Positions 22,876 through 32,930 of a stretch of 64,000 nucleotides of DNA are shown here, piece after piece (the first letter of the stretch is position 1; every line of letters starts with the position of its first letter). The notes below the pieces were generated by a model. It was not told where the DNA came from and did not search any database. It was given only the letters and a program-made list of their open reading frames with translations. The position numbers were made by a program, and so were the translations under genes. Location of the stretch: positions 101,427,001 to 101,491,000 of the forward strand of contig CM059587.1 in assembly GCA_030407085.1 (NCBI GenBank), in the 5' to 3' direction. This DNA comes from Trichopria drosophilae. Taxonomy: Eukaryota; Arthropoda; Insecta; Hymenoptera; Diapriidae.

Positions 22876-24071
22876 ACTGATCTTGCTATTTATATTTTAA
22901 AAAAGAAATGGAATCAAATCAAAAATTTCACCAATATTCCTAAAAATGACTTTTATAGCACACTTAAACTTATTTTAGACTCTACATATTTTAATTTCGA
23001 AAATATAACCTATAAACAAGTTTTTGGTGTACCTATGGGATCCCCATTGTCTCCAATTATATCTGACTTAGTCTTAGATTTTATTGAAAATATACTTATA
23101 AACAAATTACCTTTTACTCTACCATTCTATTACAGATACGTAGATGATATTTTGACAGCAATCCCAAAAAATTCTGAAAACAAAGTCCTAGACATTTTTA
23201 ACAGCATGAACAAAATAGGAGGAAAATTGAATAGAATTAAATTTACTCTTGAAATTGAAAAACAGAGATCTATTAGCTTCTTAGACATGACAATAATTAG
23301 AGCCAAAGACAATTTTATCATAACAGATTGGTTTCATAAAGAAACTTTTTCGGGTAGATATTTAAACTTTTTATTTCATCATCCTTTATCTTACAAAATT
23401 GGAGTTGTTTATGGTTTAATAGACAGAGCAATCAAATTATCCCATATTAAATACAGACAAAAAAATATTGAAATAGTAAAAAATTTATTACGAAATAATA
23501 ATTATCCGGAAGATCTAATTATTGACTGTCTTAGAAAAAGAGTACACAAAATTTATAATTCTCTAGATAATATGAAAGAAGATTATGACTATGTGAAAAC
23601 TATAAGCATTCCGTACGCTAAAGATTTATCTGAACAAATTAAAAAATCAGTGAAAGACCAACATATCAGAGTAGTTTTTAAACCATTTCATACAATTTTA
23701 GGAGGTATAAAACCTGGAAAAGACAAATTAGATAATTTACACCAAAGTTGCGTCGTTTACAAAATTAAATGTAACCAATGCAACAAATATTATATAGGTG
23801 AGACAGGAAGATTGCTAAGAGATCGGATTAACGAACATAAACGAAATATTTACTGAAGTGAGGATAAACTTGCGGGACTAAGTAGACATAAATTAGACAC
23901 AGGACATGATTTTGATTATAAAAGCGTTCAAATACTAACTACAGAAAGAAATTATTGGAAAAGAAAACATTTAGAAAAATTTTTATCAAAAAACATAATA
24001 ATAATGCAGTGAATATAAGATTCGAACTTTCGAACCTTCCAGAAACATACTTTCCGTTACTCAATAATTAA
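22876..24071 (+). pseudogene. Penelope-like element reverse transcriptase plus GIY-YIG endonuclease, 5'-truncated and broken
   Basis: The open frame (22876-23856) starts inside the RT domain without its own start codon. Visible motifs: FGVPMGSPLSP (RT motif B), YRYVDDIL with the catalytic YVDD at 23137-23148 (motif C), SISFLDMTI (thumb side), then CVVYKIKCNQCNKYYIGET followed by RINEHKR, which is the GIY-YIG nuclease core with its Cys pair. This RT-to-GIY-YIG order is the hallmark of Penelope-like elements, which copy themselves by target-primed reverse transcription. An in-frame TGA at 23854 interrupts the nuclease. Homology continues after it (HKLDTGHDFDYKSVQIL). A shift at an A6 run (23988-23993) then moves the frame, which ends at TAA 24069-24071. 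The RT N-terminal part is missing, so the copy is dead. Confidence 0.92.
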
Positions 24072-24770
24072 TAATTTCCTCATAATTTTTTTCAAAAACA
24101 TCTCGTTAAAATTTCGTTAACTTTGAATTCAAGCATTCCACACATCTTCACATTATTATTGTCAAGGGTTGAGCACTGGCAATGTTTACGGTTTTGTCAG
24201 TCAGTTCGTTACCGTCACGCGACTCGCACGTATTTACAGTTTTTGTATTCTTACTAAGTTTCTTTTCGAAACTTATTTTATTCTTTTATTTTTTAGGCTC
24301 TTCACAACATTCTGGGTTCACATTCAATTTTTAAAAAAATAATAATAAATAGTACCGGTCATCCCATTCGGGAGTGTTTTTTATGTTTAGTGCACATTAA
24401 GGACTTACAGGTAAGAATACAAATTTACATTTTTCCAAACTTACCAGTGCTCAAAACAATACATTCAAAAAAAAAAAACTTTCCAGTGCTCAATTCACAC
24501 ATAAATCTCGATATAATCCATATTACCGATAAAATGAAAATGTAAACATTTACTACTTACTCAAAATTGTATATTAAATTACAGAATTATAATTTTTCTG
24601 AAGAGGGTCATAAACTCTTGACCGAAACGTAAACTCAAATTTCGTATTTTTATCCACCTGTCCGCTACACCAAGAAGTTTTTTTTTTGTAACACACCTAT
24701 TTCAAATACAGACGGACAAAGAAAAACCTCACAATTTAATTTTTTCAAAAAAAAAAAAAAAAAAAAAAAA
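22878..24770 (+). mobile_element. Penelope-like element insertion with 14-bp target duplication
   Basis: The sequence AAATGTTCTTAAAC occurs at 22864-22877, just before the coding remnant, and again at 24771-24784, directly after a run of A (24747-24773). This marks the insertion limits. After the coding part comes a ~670-bp 3' region. It has inverted GAGCACTGG / CCAGTGCTC words (24171, 24446 and 24484) and a hammerhead-like core near 24598. Penelope-like elements are known to carry hammerhead ribozyme motifs in their terminal regions. The 5' truncation inside the RT is typical of incomplete reverse transcription. Confidence 0.85.
24598..24646 (+). ncRNA. Hammerhead-ribozyme-like core in the Penelope 3' region
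   Basis: CTGAAGA (24598-24604) fits the conserved CUGANGA box. It is followed by GGTC (24606-24609), a loop, GACC (24620-24623) as stem II, then GAAA (24624-24627). A short ACG / CGT pair can act as stem III, with CGTA at 24643-24646 as the possible cleavage side. One extra G sits between the box and stem II, and stem I is not convincing. The motif is therefore probably degenerate or inactive. Its position in a Penelope-like element is what the family predicts. Confidence 0.5.
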
Positions 24771-24784
24771 AAATGTTCTTAAAC

Positions 24785-25621
24785 ATATCCTGTTTCACCT
24801 CGATATCGGAATGAAAAAAAGCCAAATAAAAATTTTCTACCATATGCTAATGAGAAACGCAGAAAGTACAATGTGAAAGAAATCATATGTCCAATGGTGA
24901 TCATGGCTCAAATGAACCCCGTCAGTCTGGTGGTTGCGTTCCCATTTCATTAGGGATTCAGTTCAGCATCCCCTTTTCAAACCCCAAGTGGCTGCTTGAT
25001 TGGCATCAAGAAAAGAAGATTGCGTAACACACCTAGAATGAATTGGGAATGCAATCTGCATTGTTGCCATGGTATTCATTGATCGACTCCGATGTTTTTC
25101 CTCAGAGGTGCTAATATGACTATTGGCTAGATTCATTCAAACCGCCCGAAATGTCATTTAGTAATATGGTAAAAGTTACAACATCGATCATTTTGGCAAC
25201 ATTCCTTTCCATCAAATTATTCTATCTCCTGTTCCTCAAACAGCAACTCCATATCCGCTAGGCAGCAAAACTGTTCAATGTAACCAAGCTAAAGTCAGAT
25301 TATTCTGAGAGATAATTGTCCTAAGTTCCATCCTAAAATTGTCTACATAATCAAAGTCTTTTAAATCTTGATTATGATATAAGTTAATTTTGATCAGCAA
25401 TCATAAGTCTTCAAGTTAAAGAAGGCAGTCAATTTTAAACGAAGACATGCCTCTAATTTTAGCGAATCATAACAGTTAATATTCCAGTCTCATTTTAAGG
25501 AAACTGGATTACCTCATTTAATCCATGTGCTCAATATTACTTATATGGTTTATGATATACAACCAAAGCAAAAGTCAAGGAAATTGTTCATACCTAACCT
25601 TATTACGATCGAAAACTTCAT
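24785..25621. other. Gene-free DNA of more balanced composition
   Basis: The part 24880-25270 is less AT-rich and has a stretch of about 45 codons without stops in one plus-strand frame, followed by further broken open stretches. It could be decayed coding or transposon sequence. I cannot identify it. The rest is AT-rich with nothing seen. Confidence 0.25.
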
Positions 25622-25755
25622 CCTCCTGAGGACGACTTCATGAGCTCTTCAGAATGTCCAAATGTTCACGTTTATCACCCGGTTAATATCCCGAGGACAA
25701 GACAATAACGAGAAGATAAAAGCGGACATTTGAACTTCCTGAGGACGTCCGCTGC
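25622..25755. mobile_element. Degenerate relative of the CCCAAACAGC element
   Basis: Contains TAAAAGCGGACATTTGAACT and CTTCCTGAGGACGTCC, close to the core of the elements at 9143 and 27972. A CCTCCTGAGGACG word sits on the other side. The CCCAAACAGC ends are not found, so this is a core remnant or a related palindromic element. Confidence 0.4.
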
Positions 25756-26439
25756 GTGACAAGACTTCATTTTCTGGTAAATAAGACGTGGTCGAGAAAA
25801 TTTGTCAAACTAATTACAGATTAAACGAAGATAATTTCACCATATTTTGAGGCTGAAAAAATTAGTCTTCCTGATCCATTAACCTTAAAAGAAGCGTAAC
25901 ATTATGCACTCTCTAATGCGTTTTAATGAAATAAGTAAATACTTCACAAATTTAACGTGGTTGCGCGGTCGCTTGTAATTAATTACCCTTGGCGAAATTG
26001 TTTCTCACACGACAACTACTTGTTTCCTAACTATAAAAGTCGTGGTAGGAGTTTCCTACTTAGTATTCACAGTTTTCAAATAATTCACTGAAATGTCGTG
26101 GTAGTTTCTATACCGCGTATACGGGATAATTAAGTACGAGCTTTCGAGTAGTTTTTAAGTAAGTTTGTAGTTACTGGCGGTTGATGACCCACTAGAAATT
26201 ATGTAATTTAGTAACAGATTCCTAAAAGCTCAGTAACCACATAAATAACGATCAATTGAAAAACATTAACGTATCCAAAAAAAGCTCTGCAACTGTGATT
26301 ATAAAAATAAAACTGAAACGATTAAAGAGAGTAGAATTTCCATCGCGTTAGTGAAATACATTTCGGATGGATGCAAATTGGGTGCCAGGATCACAAAGCT
26401 GCAACCGCCCTAAACATTCTCTGGATTTTGATCTCGGTA
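25756..26439. other. Gene-free DNA with one TATA/initiator pair
   Basis: TATAAAAG at 26032-26039 is followed about 35 bp later by TTCACAGTTT (26067-26076), a plausible arthropod core promoter spacing on the plus strand. The first ATG downstream (ATGTCGTGG) is closed by a stop after three codons, so no gene can be attached. The remainder is AT-rich. Confidence 0.25.
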
Positions 26440-27220
26440 ACTAATTTCCAGCAACTATCCGAATTCGTCGAATTATTAACAATTAGTATTCCGCTTGCGA
26501 AACAGACGAGCCGTTCAAATGCGATTCTCGGCTAATTCCGTGAGCCTCGGGGGAGGCGAGAAGCAGCCAAGTGATAAAGGGCCGAAGATTCGGAGCGCGC
26601 GCCGTAACGAGCCGAGTAAAAGAAGCGAGGACGATAAAGGGGGAAAGAAGCAACAATAGACGCCGAGGCGAGGAGTCTCGGTATAAAAATGTTATTTCCC
26701 TTCCGACTTTTGCCCGGCGCTTTTTGCCCCTGTGGAAAAGCAGGCATAACGAGGCACCCGAGTTGCTTTCGCTCAGCGGAGCCGCGGTAATAATAATCCT
26801 TGCATCGGTCATAAAGCTCAAAAGCGAAATGGTCTTCCTTGAGGCACCTGCCGTTACCAACGGAGCCGAGGGCTTTCAACCCTTGCGCTTTAATTGCAAC
26901 CCTTCTTGAACTGCCCGCAGCGCCAAGTGGCAAGGGTCCCGGGGCGCGCGCTCACGTTCCACCTACGCTCCGGCGATATTTCTGGACTAGGCAAAAATAT
27001 TATACCGACTCTCCTTGGCGAGTACGTCGTTAATCGTTGCCGAGCTCTCTGCTATCGAATTATAACCGCCCGCCGAAAGATACTTGAAATATGCCCCCAG
27101 GAATTTCGCCCCTTCAGTGCTCGTTGGTCGGGTAAGAGCGCTTACGAGTTTGTTACAGAATCAATTCGTTTCCATAAAGCGAACCTTTCGTTGGCTGTAT
27201 AATTACGGCTTTTCCTAAAA
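26440..27220. promoter_or_regulatory. Large CpG-rich island, candidate regulatory DNA
   Basis: About 0.75 kb of CpG-rich DNA, one of the strongest islands in the window. It has overlapping ORFs of 100-133 codons on both strands, none with domain motifs or consistent codon structure. It includes local palindromes such as CCGTTACCAACGG (26861-26873) and TAATAATAATCC words. The combination of CpG-rich sequence, AT-homeodomain words and antisense ORFs fits a cis-regulatory region better than an exon. Conservation has not been tested. Confidence 0.35.
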
Positions 27221-27347
27221 TATTAGTTATGTTATCGTGCAAGGAATTACTAGGTTTTCGAAAATTAGTATTCTCCTAAGTCTTTTATCATCCCTCCACT
27301 AAACTAATCCCATTAACAGAAATTAATATTTATATTGCCAAAATATT

Positions 27348-27562
27348 CCGGGTAGAATCGGTCCGATTTTTCTAGAATAGAAACGGGGTCCCAGTTGGGA
27401 TCCAACCTGGTTAGCCTGATCCATTCCCATTTCGAGTCAGTTAGTATCTCATACCTGACCTGTTTCTATTCAAGGAAGCATTACAAGCCCGGTCGAATCC
27501 TGAACACAAGCAGAGTAACCCAGCTAGATTCCGGTCATGGTCCGATTAGTTTTCTACTCAGG
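27348..27562. mobile_element. Possible ~215-bp MITE with CCGGGTAGAA ends
   Basis: The left end CCGGGTAGAATCGGTCCGAT and the complement of the right end, CCTGAGTAGAAAACTAATCG followed by GACC, are alike, allowing a short gap. GC content is higher inside than outside. A 67-codon ORF through it has no motif. Ends and family remain uncertain. Confidence 0.4.
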
Positions 27563-27971
27563 ATGAGAAAAATTGATGTCTTATCATCTAAGTTATGACA
27601 GAGTGGAGTACTATATTCATACTGACAGAACGATGTAGTTGTGAGTATCAGAAGTATAGTTGGATAACTGTACTATGAGCCTGAGGGTTATACTTTTTAG
27701 GGTTCGAAGGAAAACTGACAGTATTTCTGGTACTCAAAACTATACTGTTCTAGTGCAGACATCATATTAGAGATAATTTCATCACTGGTTGTTAAAAGAT
27801 ATGTTTTCACCGCAGAACATTTAGGGAGAGAAAAATAAATTGAGTATACACATCTGATGACAGTATCGGTGAACCAAAGAACTTGTTTATCGGACCCTAA
27901 ACATCGAAACGTAATCCTGACACTTCAACATTTCAGTCTTTATCAAATAGAGCTTATTCAGCTAATGACAA
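27563..27971. other. Gene-free spacer
   Basis: No structure recognised. Several AGTATAGTT/AACTATACT words occur in both orientations between 27610 and 27750, which may be a weak local palindrome. Confidence 0.35.
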
Positions 27972-28100
27972 CCCAAACAGCACAAGACCATCCCAGGATG
28001 TCCTCAGGAGCCCCTGAGGAGCTCCCGAGGACCAAAAGCGGACATTTCGACTTCCTCAGGAGATCCCCAGGACATCCCGGGACGGATTGTGATGTTTGGG
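27972..28100. mobile_element. CCCAAACAGCACA-ended MITE, copy 3 (complete)
   Basis: Starts CCCAAACAGCACAAGACC and ends TTGTGATGTTTGGG. Inside are GTCCTCAGGAGC and GAGGAGCTCC palindromic words and the core AAAAGCGGACATTT. It lies immediately before, and in frame with, a LINE RNase H remnant, so a chance 193-codon ORF (27857-28438) runs through both. No duplication of the target is obvious. Confidence 0.75.
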
Positions 28101-28610
28101 AATATAATAGATGGCTGTGTCTCAAAAGAAGCAGGGTGAGCAATACAGAAGATACAGAATTAAAGTACCCCCTGCCAAATTATTACTCCATATTTTCATG
28201 CGAAGCATACGCCATCCTAAAAGCAATAGATTATATAACATCATCGAGTAATGCTGACTGTTTAGTTTATACCGATTCTCAGTCAGTCGCAAACTGTTCA
28301 GATTGTACTTGCAAGTTATCAATTAAACATATACTACTGGAATATCGAACCTATCAACAAGCCAGAAACGACATCAAGATCGCAGATAATTTAAAGGATT
28401 GTCTAAATACCAGGGAAGGAATCTACAAGATGCTATAATTCCTGCAGTTAAATAACCTCACCAACAGAATTTAAAGTGTTAAATTGTATTGAACTATTTT
28501 CATAATAATATATTTCTGCATTACGACATACCAAATTGTACTATGTAGTCGCTAATGACCTTAGCTGTAGATGCCACTGTAAATAAATTTAAATAAAAAA
28601 AAATAATAGA
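28101..28610 (+). pseudogene. Non-LTR retrotransposon 3' fragment: RNase H remnant and tail
   Basis: Translation shows SIFSCEAYAILKAIDYI (catalytic Glu) and VYTDSQS (catalytic Asp) of a LINE RNase H domain. It then passes directly to CTCKLSIKHILLEYRTYQQA, which resembles the Cys/His tail downstream of RNase H in Jockey/I-type elements. The middle of the domain is thus deleted near 28295-28305. A TAA at 28436 interrupts the end, and homology runs on to FLQLNNLTNRI and a TAA at 28472. The 3' end has GACCTTAGCTGTAGATGCC followed by AAATAAA and an A-rich tail near 28600, as in jockey-like 3' ends. Everything upstream of RNase H is missing. Confidence 0.75.
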
Positions 28611-30539
28611 ATCCGAATTTATACAGGACCAGTGAGTTTAATGAAGGTGCAGTTGATTCTAACAATGAGCGTAAAATATTTTTAGATTTAGGACGCGTTC
28701 TGTATCATAAAAATTCATTGCTTAATACAGGCGTACCCCCTCAATTACTTCATAATTATTCTCGGGACTGTCAATACCGACGTACAACTGTAAAATATTA
28801 TACAACCTTATTAGGACCAACAATGTAGGGATGAACTAATCCGCATGGTTATGCTAGAATTACAATTCTCCGCATACAGGGAAATTTCTAGGTTCTGCAT
28901 CATGCTTTTGTTCTATTTCTTTCTTGTCCTCTGAAATGCCTTAACTAATAAGCACGAAAACAACGCTGTTATAGAGAATAACTCCATGGTTTTAGCGGAT
29001 AAGGAAACTATGAAACAAAAGCATCCCGCAAACCATGAGACAAATCCTAGAAATTTCTCCTCGTGCTCTATGCATTTGCTGCGAATATATTAAATGCGAG
29101 ATGAGGAGGGGTAAGCAGTGTTTCATATGAAAGCTCATTTTAAAGATTTTTTTAAGTCCAATAATTAATCTCGAATATTGAATATTAGACGAATGAGCGG
29201 ACGAAATTTTTCCTCCAGTTCGTACATGGAATGAGAGAACGCGCATTCAATCGGATAGTTTTTTTTATCATTACGTAGATTTTTGTTTATCTCTATCATG
29301 GCAGCGTGGCAAATGTAACCTTAAAACTTAATTTCCATCTTAACAAAAGTCGAAGCTCATTAGTTCAAACAGAGCATTATTTTTACTTAGGAACATATTC
29401 AACGTGTGAGTTCAATGGATATATTTGTATTTCGGACTCACCAGAACCATAAAAGTATAGATGCTGACTAGTAAGACGTTAAAATTTGTCTCTGTACAAG
29501 AGACAATTTGGGGAGTGTGAAAGTAGCGGAGTGTGCGTACACTCAAGCATCTCAAGTTCATAGAGTGAACAAAAGAATGTGTCAAAGAGACATGTGTTCG
29601 TCAAATTCCATTCCATAAGACAGCGTGGAAAAACCTGTCTTAATACCTAGTCCCCTAGAAAGGTCTTGATGAACCAAAAAAGTCGCTAACATATATTTGG
29701 ATGTAAAACTATTTAACTTTCAATCGAAGTTCAAATTTTCATTTTTTAACTAAGAGAACATTGGTTTGATTCAAAAAACATTTTTAGAGCGACAAAGTAA
29801 TCCACTTTGTGTGAAAACATGTCTAGCGAGTCTCATAAAAGAGATTGCTTAAAATATATTTGTACGTCAGAATCCACTCTAAGACAAACTTAGTTATTGA
29901 CTACACTTACACCAGGTTAAACACATTTCAAAGATGCGTTTCATTCTATCAGAGTTTCAAAGGAAACAGTTACAAAAGGACGATTGGAAAGAAAGTGGGT
30001 AGGTTTTATTCGAAAAGGGAAATCGACAGGAAACTGCTACTGCGTGTGAATAAAAAATCAGTCAATTGCAGCGAACGAAAGAGGGTAAACGTATCCGAAA
30101 AGTTTTTATTGAAAATTAATGAAGACGAGAGACTGTATATTTGTACTGGTCTCAATATTACTTCTATAATATCATGCCGTAAACTAAGTTACATTCAATA
30201 TCAATTTATTTTTCTAACTGCCGCAAAATCAAATCTTTCTTCCCGACTAAAATAAACCAATTCGCTAGCAATTCTAAAAAGAGTCGCAGCACACCCGAAA
30301 ATAGTTAAAATGTCAATCATCATGAATGAGTTGCTGGACTTTCATCCAGGAATAAACGTAACTAATTGAACTGATTAAACAAAATCATAAACAATATTGA
30401 AAATGAAGCGTTCCAGTAAAATATATACGCCATTTTCAAGATAAATGTTTAATCCATTCTAAATATGGTACCTTTGTTCCAGCTGCTAAAATGAATTAAC
30501 CGGAGTACTTGACAGTTTCTCAGCCTGAACGTTTCTTAA
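28611..30539. other. AT-rich gene-free DNA
   Basis: No recognised gene. The 136-codon ORF at 29845-30255 is Lys/Ser/Tyr-rich without motifs. Around 29490-29600 there are GAGACA / TGTCTC inverted words (TTGTCTCTGTACAAGAGACA hairpin at 29488-29507). Confidence 0.4.
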
Positions 30540-31240
30540 AATACCAACACTCTTTAGAAAATGCAATTATAGAAGAAAGATTCTCGGTGGAGGAGCGAAT
30601 TCGCGCGGTAATCAGTGTCTCTTCTCGAAACGAAAGGACGGAGGAAATGTAAGTGCGAGTAATTCCAAAGGGATAGCGAATAAATGCTTGATTAAACAAT
30701 TTTTCTTCTCCGGAGTTTTGTTCTCGTCTTAACGTCCGACCGACAACGGAGGCAAGGATGGAACAAAGGTGGGAGGCCACGCGAAATCGAACGTCAGGAA
30801 AAAATCGACCTTCAACGATGAGGAAAAGTGGGACAGCGGAAATTGCCCGGAGATTACACGAAAGCGACGGCTGCTGTGCCGATGGCATCCTGGAGCTCTT
30901 TCCTAATCCGCTAAAATCGAGTGACGCCCGGTTGCTCCATCAGATTCGCTCTAATGTCTGTTACTCCGGTTAGCTTCCTTTTCCAGACTTCTTACCGCGC
31001 GAGAGGCTGCTGTCGGAGAGAAATTGGTAGGAAAACTCACCGGGAAAATAATCGCGAATACCATCCCGTGCTGGCAACGTTAATTGGCCTTCTGATGGAA
31101 CGAAACGAAACGGGGAGGCCACCGAATCGTTGATAGGAATCCACTTGCCTCGATTTTTCCTATTAAAAAGACGTTCAGATAATTAGCTTCCTGCTAAACA
31201 ACGTCTCGCTAAATTCTTCGCTTTTCCGAAGCACGTATTG
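30540..31240. promoter_or_regulatory. CpG-rich island, candidate regulatory DNA
   Basis: CpG-rich sequence with antisense ORFs (122 codons minus, 71 and 70 plus) and no domain motifs. It resembles the island at 26440 in composition. No transcription start signal stands out. Confidence 0.3.
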
Positions 31241-31510
31241 GAGACGTAATCTACTTAAACTGTCTTGTTGGATCTTCAACTAACCTGTAATTCGGTTTAC
31301 ATCTTTTGAACGAGTGTTGGGTATTTCGCTAGCCGATGTTACTTTACTGAATTTTCCACAATGATTAACGTCACCTGCTCCTAGTCTCGAGTCATAAACT
31401 ATATCTGTAAAACGTATACATCTCTAACACTAAAGAAACAATGCAGTCGTTACCCTTGTACTGGTATGGTACCGGAAAGAAGTTGCTTTCCATTCTTTAA
31501 CAAAAGAATG
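31241..31510. other. AT-rich spacer
   Basis: Nothing recognised. Confidence 0.4.
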
Positions 31511-31752
31511 AATTTTTCATGTCAGAGGATTGTTTGCCTCAAATTGGATAAATCATGGAAAACCAACTGAGTAGAATTAATAGGTATAAGTTAGAATTTG
31601 TATAATTAAAACAAATAACCTATTGATATAATCATTCGATCGTCAGTAGACCAATTGTCTGAATCCAGTGTTATTTTTCGTCTAACTTTCAAATGGTTTT
31701 TTCATGTCAGAAGAGTGGTTGCCCAAAATGGTACTCTTGAGCATGGAAAACC
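31511..31752 (+). repeat. Diverged tandem duplication, ~182-bp spacing
   Basis: TTTTTCATGTCAGAGGATTG followed by TTGCCTCAAATTGG and CATGGAAAACC (31511-31566) recurs as TTTTTCATGTCAGAAGAGTG, TTGCCCAAAATGG and CATGGAAAACC at 31693-31752. The copies are in direct orientation. Function unknown. Confidence 0.6.
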
Positions 31753-31872
31753 GAGATCGGGGTAACCAAAAAAAATTAGTTGTCCCAACTATTCGCCCAC
31801 CTAACCTAACCTTTTGAAGCATACATTTTTCTTTCCGCGGAAAAAGGCTGAACTTTGTCATTTGAAAGTTTT

Positions 31873-32010
31873 CTTGATCGTTGATTACAAATTCTGCCTC
31901 AGATTTTCAAAATTCAAGATGGCGGACCAAATTCGTAAATACTTACTTGATTGAGGTTAAACGAGATATTAGGGGGTTTTTGGGGTCACTGATTACGAAC
32001 TACATGTTAT
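31873..32010 (+). repeat. AAATTCAAGATGGCGGA dispersed repeat, ~100-bp units
   Basis: GATCGTTGATTACAAATTCTG, CTCAGATTTTCAAAATTCAA and GATGGCGGACC are followed by a second partial unit GGTTTTTGGGGTCACTGATT. This is the family seen best at 59003-59215. A CCTAACCTAACC word just upstream (31801-31812) matches two units of the insect telomere repeat and is too short to interpret. Confidence 0.5.
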
Positions 32011-32329
32011 CGAAGTAATGAGGAAAAGATTTCGATTTAAATTCAATTTTAATCAACCGAAAAGAAATGAACATGAATTTAAAAAATGTATCATTAAAAA
32101 AAGACACCATGCTTCAAAAAGTTAATATACGAAGAAATGTTTCCAATTGTCAAAGGTATAAAACACGTACACCAGATCTTATTTTCACGATAGTCATGCA
32201 ACTAGAGTACTCTCTTTCCTTTTGAAAATCCCATAAACAATCTTTATTTATAGATCTGGTTTCGGTATTTTGTTTTATAATATACTGACAAGCCACTCAG
32301 TCATTGTATTTTCCAGCTATCCTCGAGAA

Positions 32330-32930
32330 AAAAGCGAAAATCCGATCGCAAATGGCTATATTCTCCGGCGGAAAAGCGGGAAAATCCGGGTAGCGGTGTA
32401 AAGTGAAAATGGCGAATATAACGGCGGAATGAATGAGTTCGTAAACATTTTTCTAAAAGCTTGTAGCCCGAGAAAGGTAAAAATGGAACAAGTCGCTGGG
32501 TTTCCTGCTGACGGCGTATAATTTCCCGTGCCGCCGACGACGGGCGCCCAGAGTAAAAAGAATGCTATTACGACCCAAGCATTGGGAATGGCGAAACAGC
32601 GAGGCGATATTAAATTATCCAGTGAGAAATGACTGTGCACTCGGGGATCTCGCACCAGGAACGAGTCCACACGGGGGCCAAGCCGGGCGACAAAGTTTTT
32701 CCACTTTGGGAGCTTAAAGGCCGCTTATTTGTCCTCCGCGAGGCGAGGAAATGCTTTTTCCTTCCTAAATATCTCTTTGTTCCGCCATCTGTTCGATGCG
32801 AGATATGAGAGGGGAAAGGGGCAGGAGGGCCCCGAGGGTGAAGGATTTAAAAAATATTCGCCCCGATTGCGACGTTTCTACAGGAATGAGAGTTCTCCAA
32901 AATCACGAGGAAAATGGCCATTTTTACTTA
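32330..32930. promoter_or_regulatory. CpG-rich island, candidate regulatory DNA
   Basis: CpG-rich, with a local GC hairpin (CCCGTGCCGCCGACGACGGG near 32525-32544) and antisense ORFs up to 104 codons without motifs. Same class as the other islands. Confidence 0.3.

Noticed and set aside
27857..28438. 193-codon ORF as one gene
   Set aside because: It is a chance fusion of unrelated upstream sequence, a MITE (27972-28100) and a LINE RNase H remnant, so it was split into those parts.
29845..30255. 136-codon plus-strand ORF
   Set aside because: No motif, Lys/Ser/Tyr/Ile composition as expected from AT-rich DNA, and no splice or promoter context.
31801..31812. CCTAACCTAACC, two units of the insect telomere repeat
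   Set aside because: Two units occur easily by chance. No array is present, so it is not an interstitial telomere.
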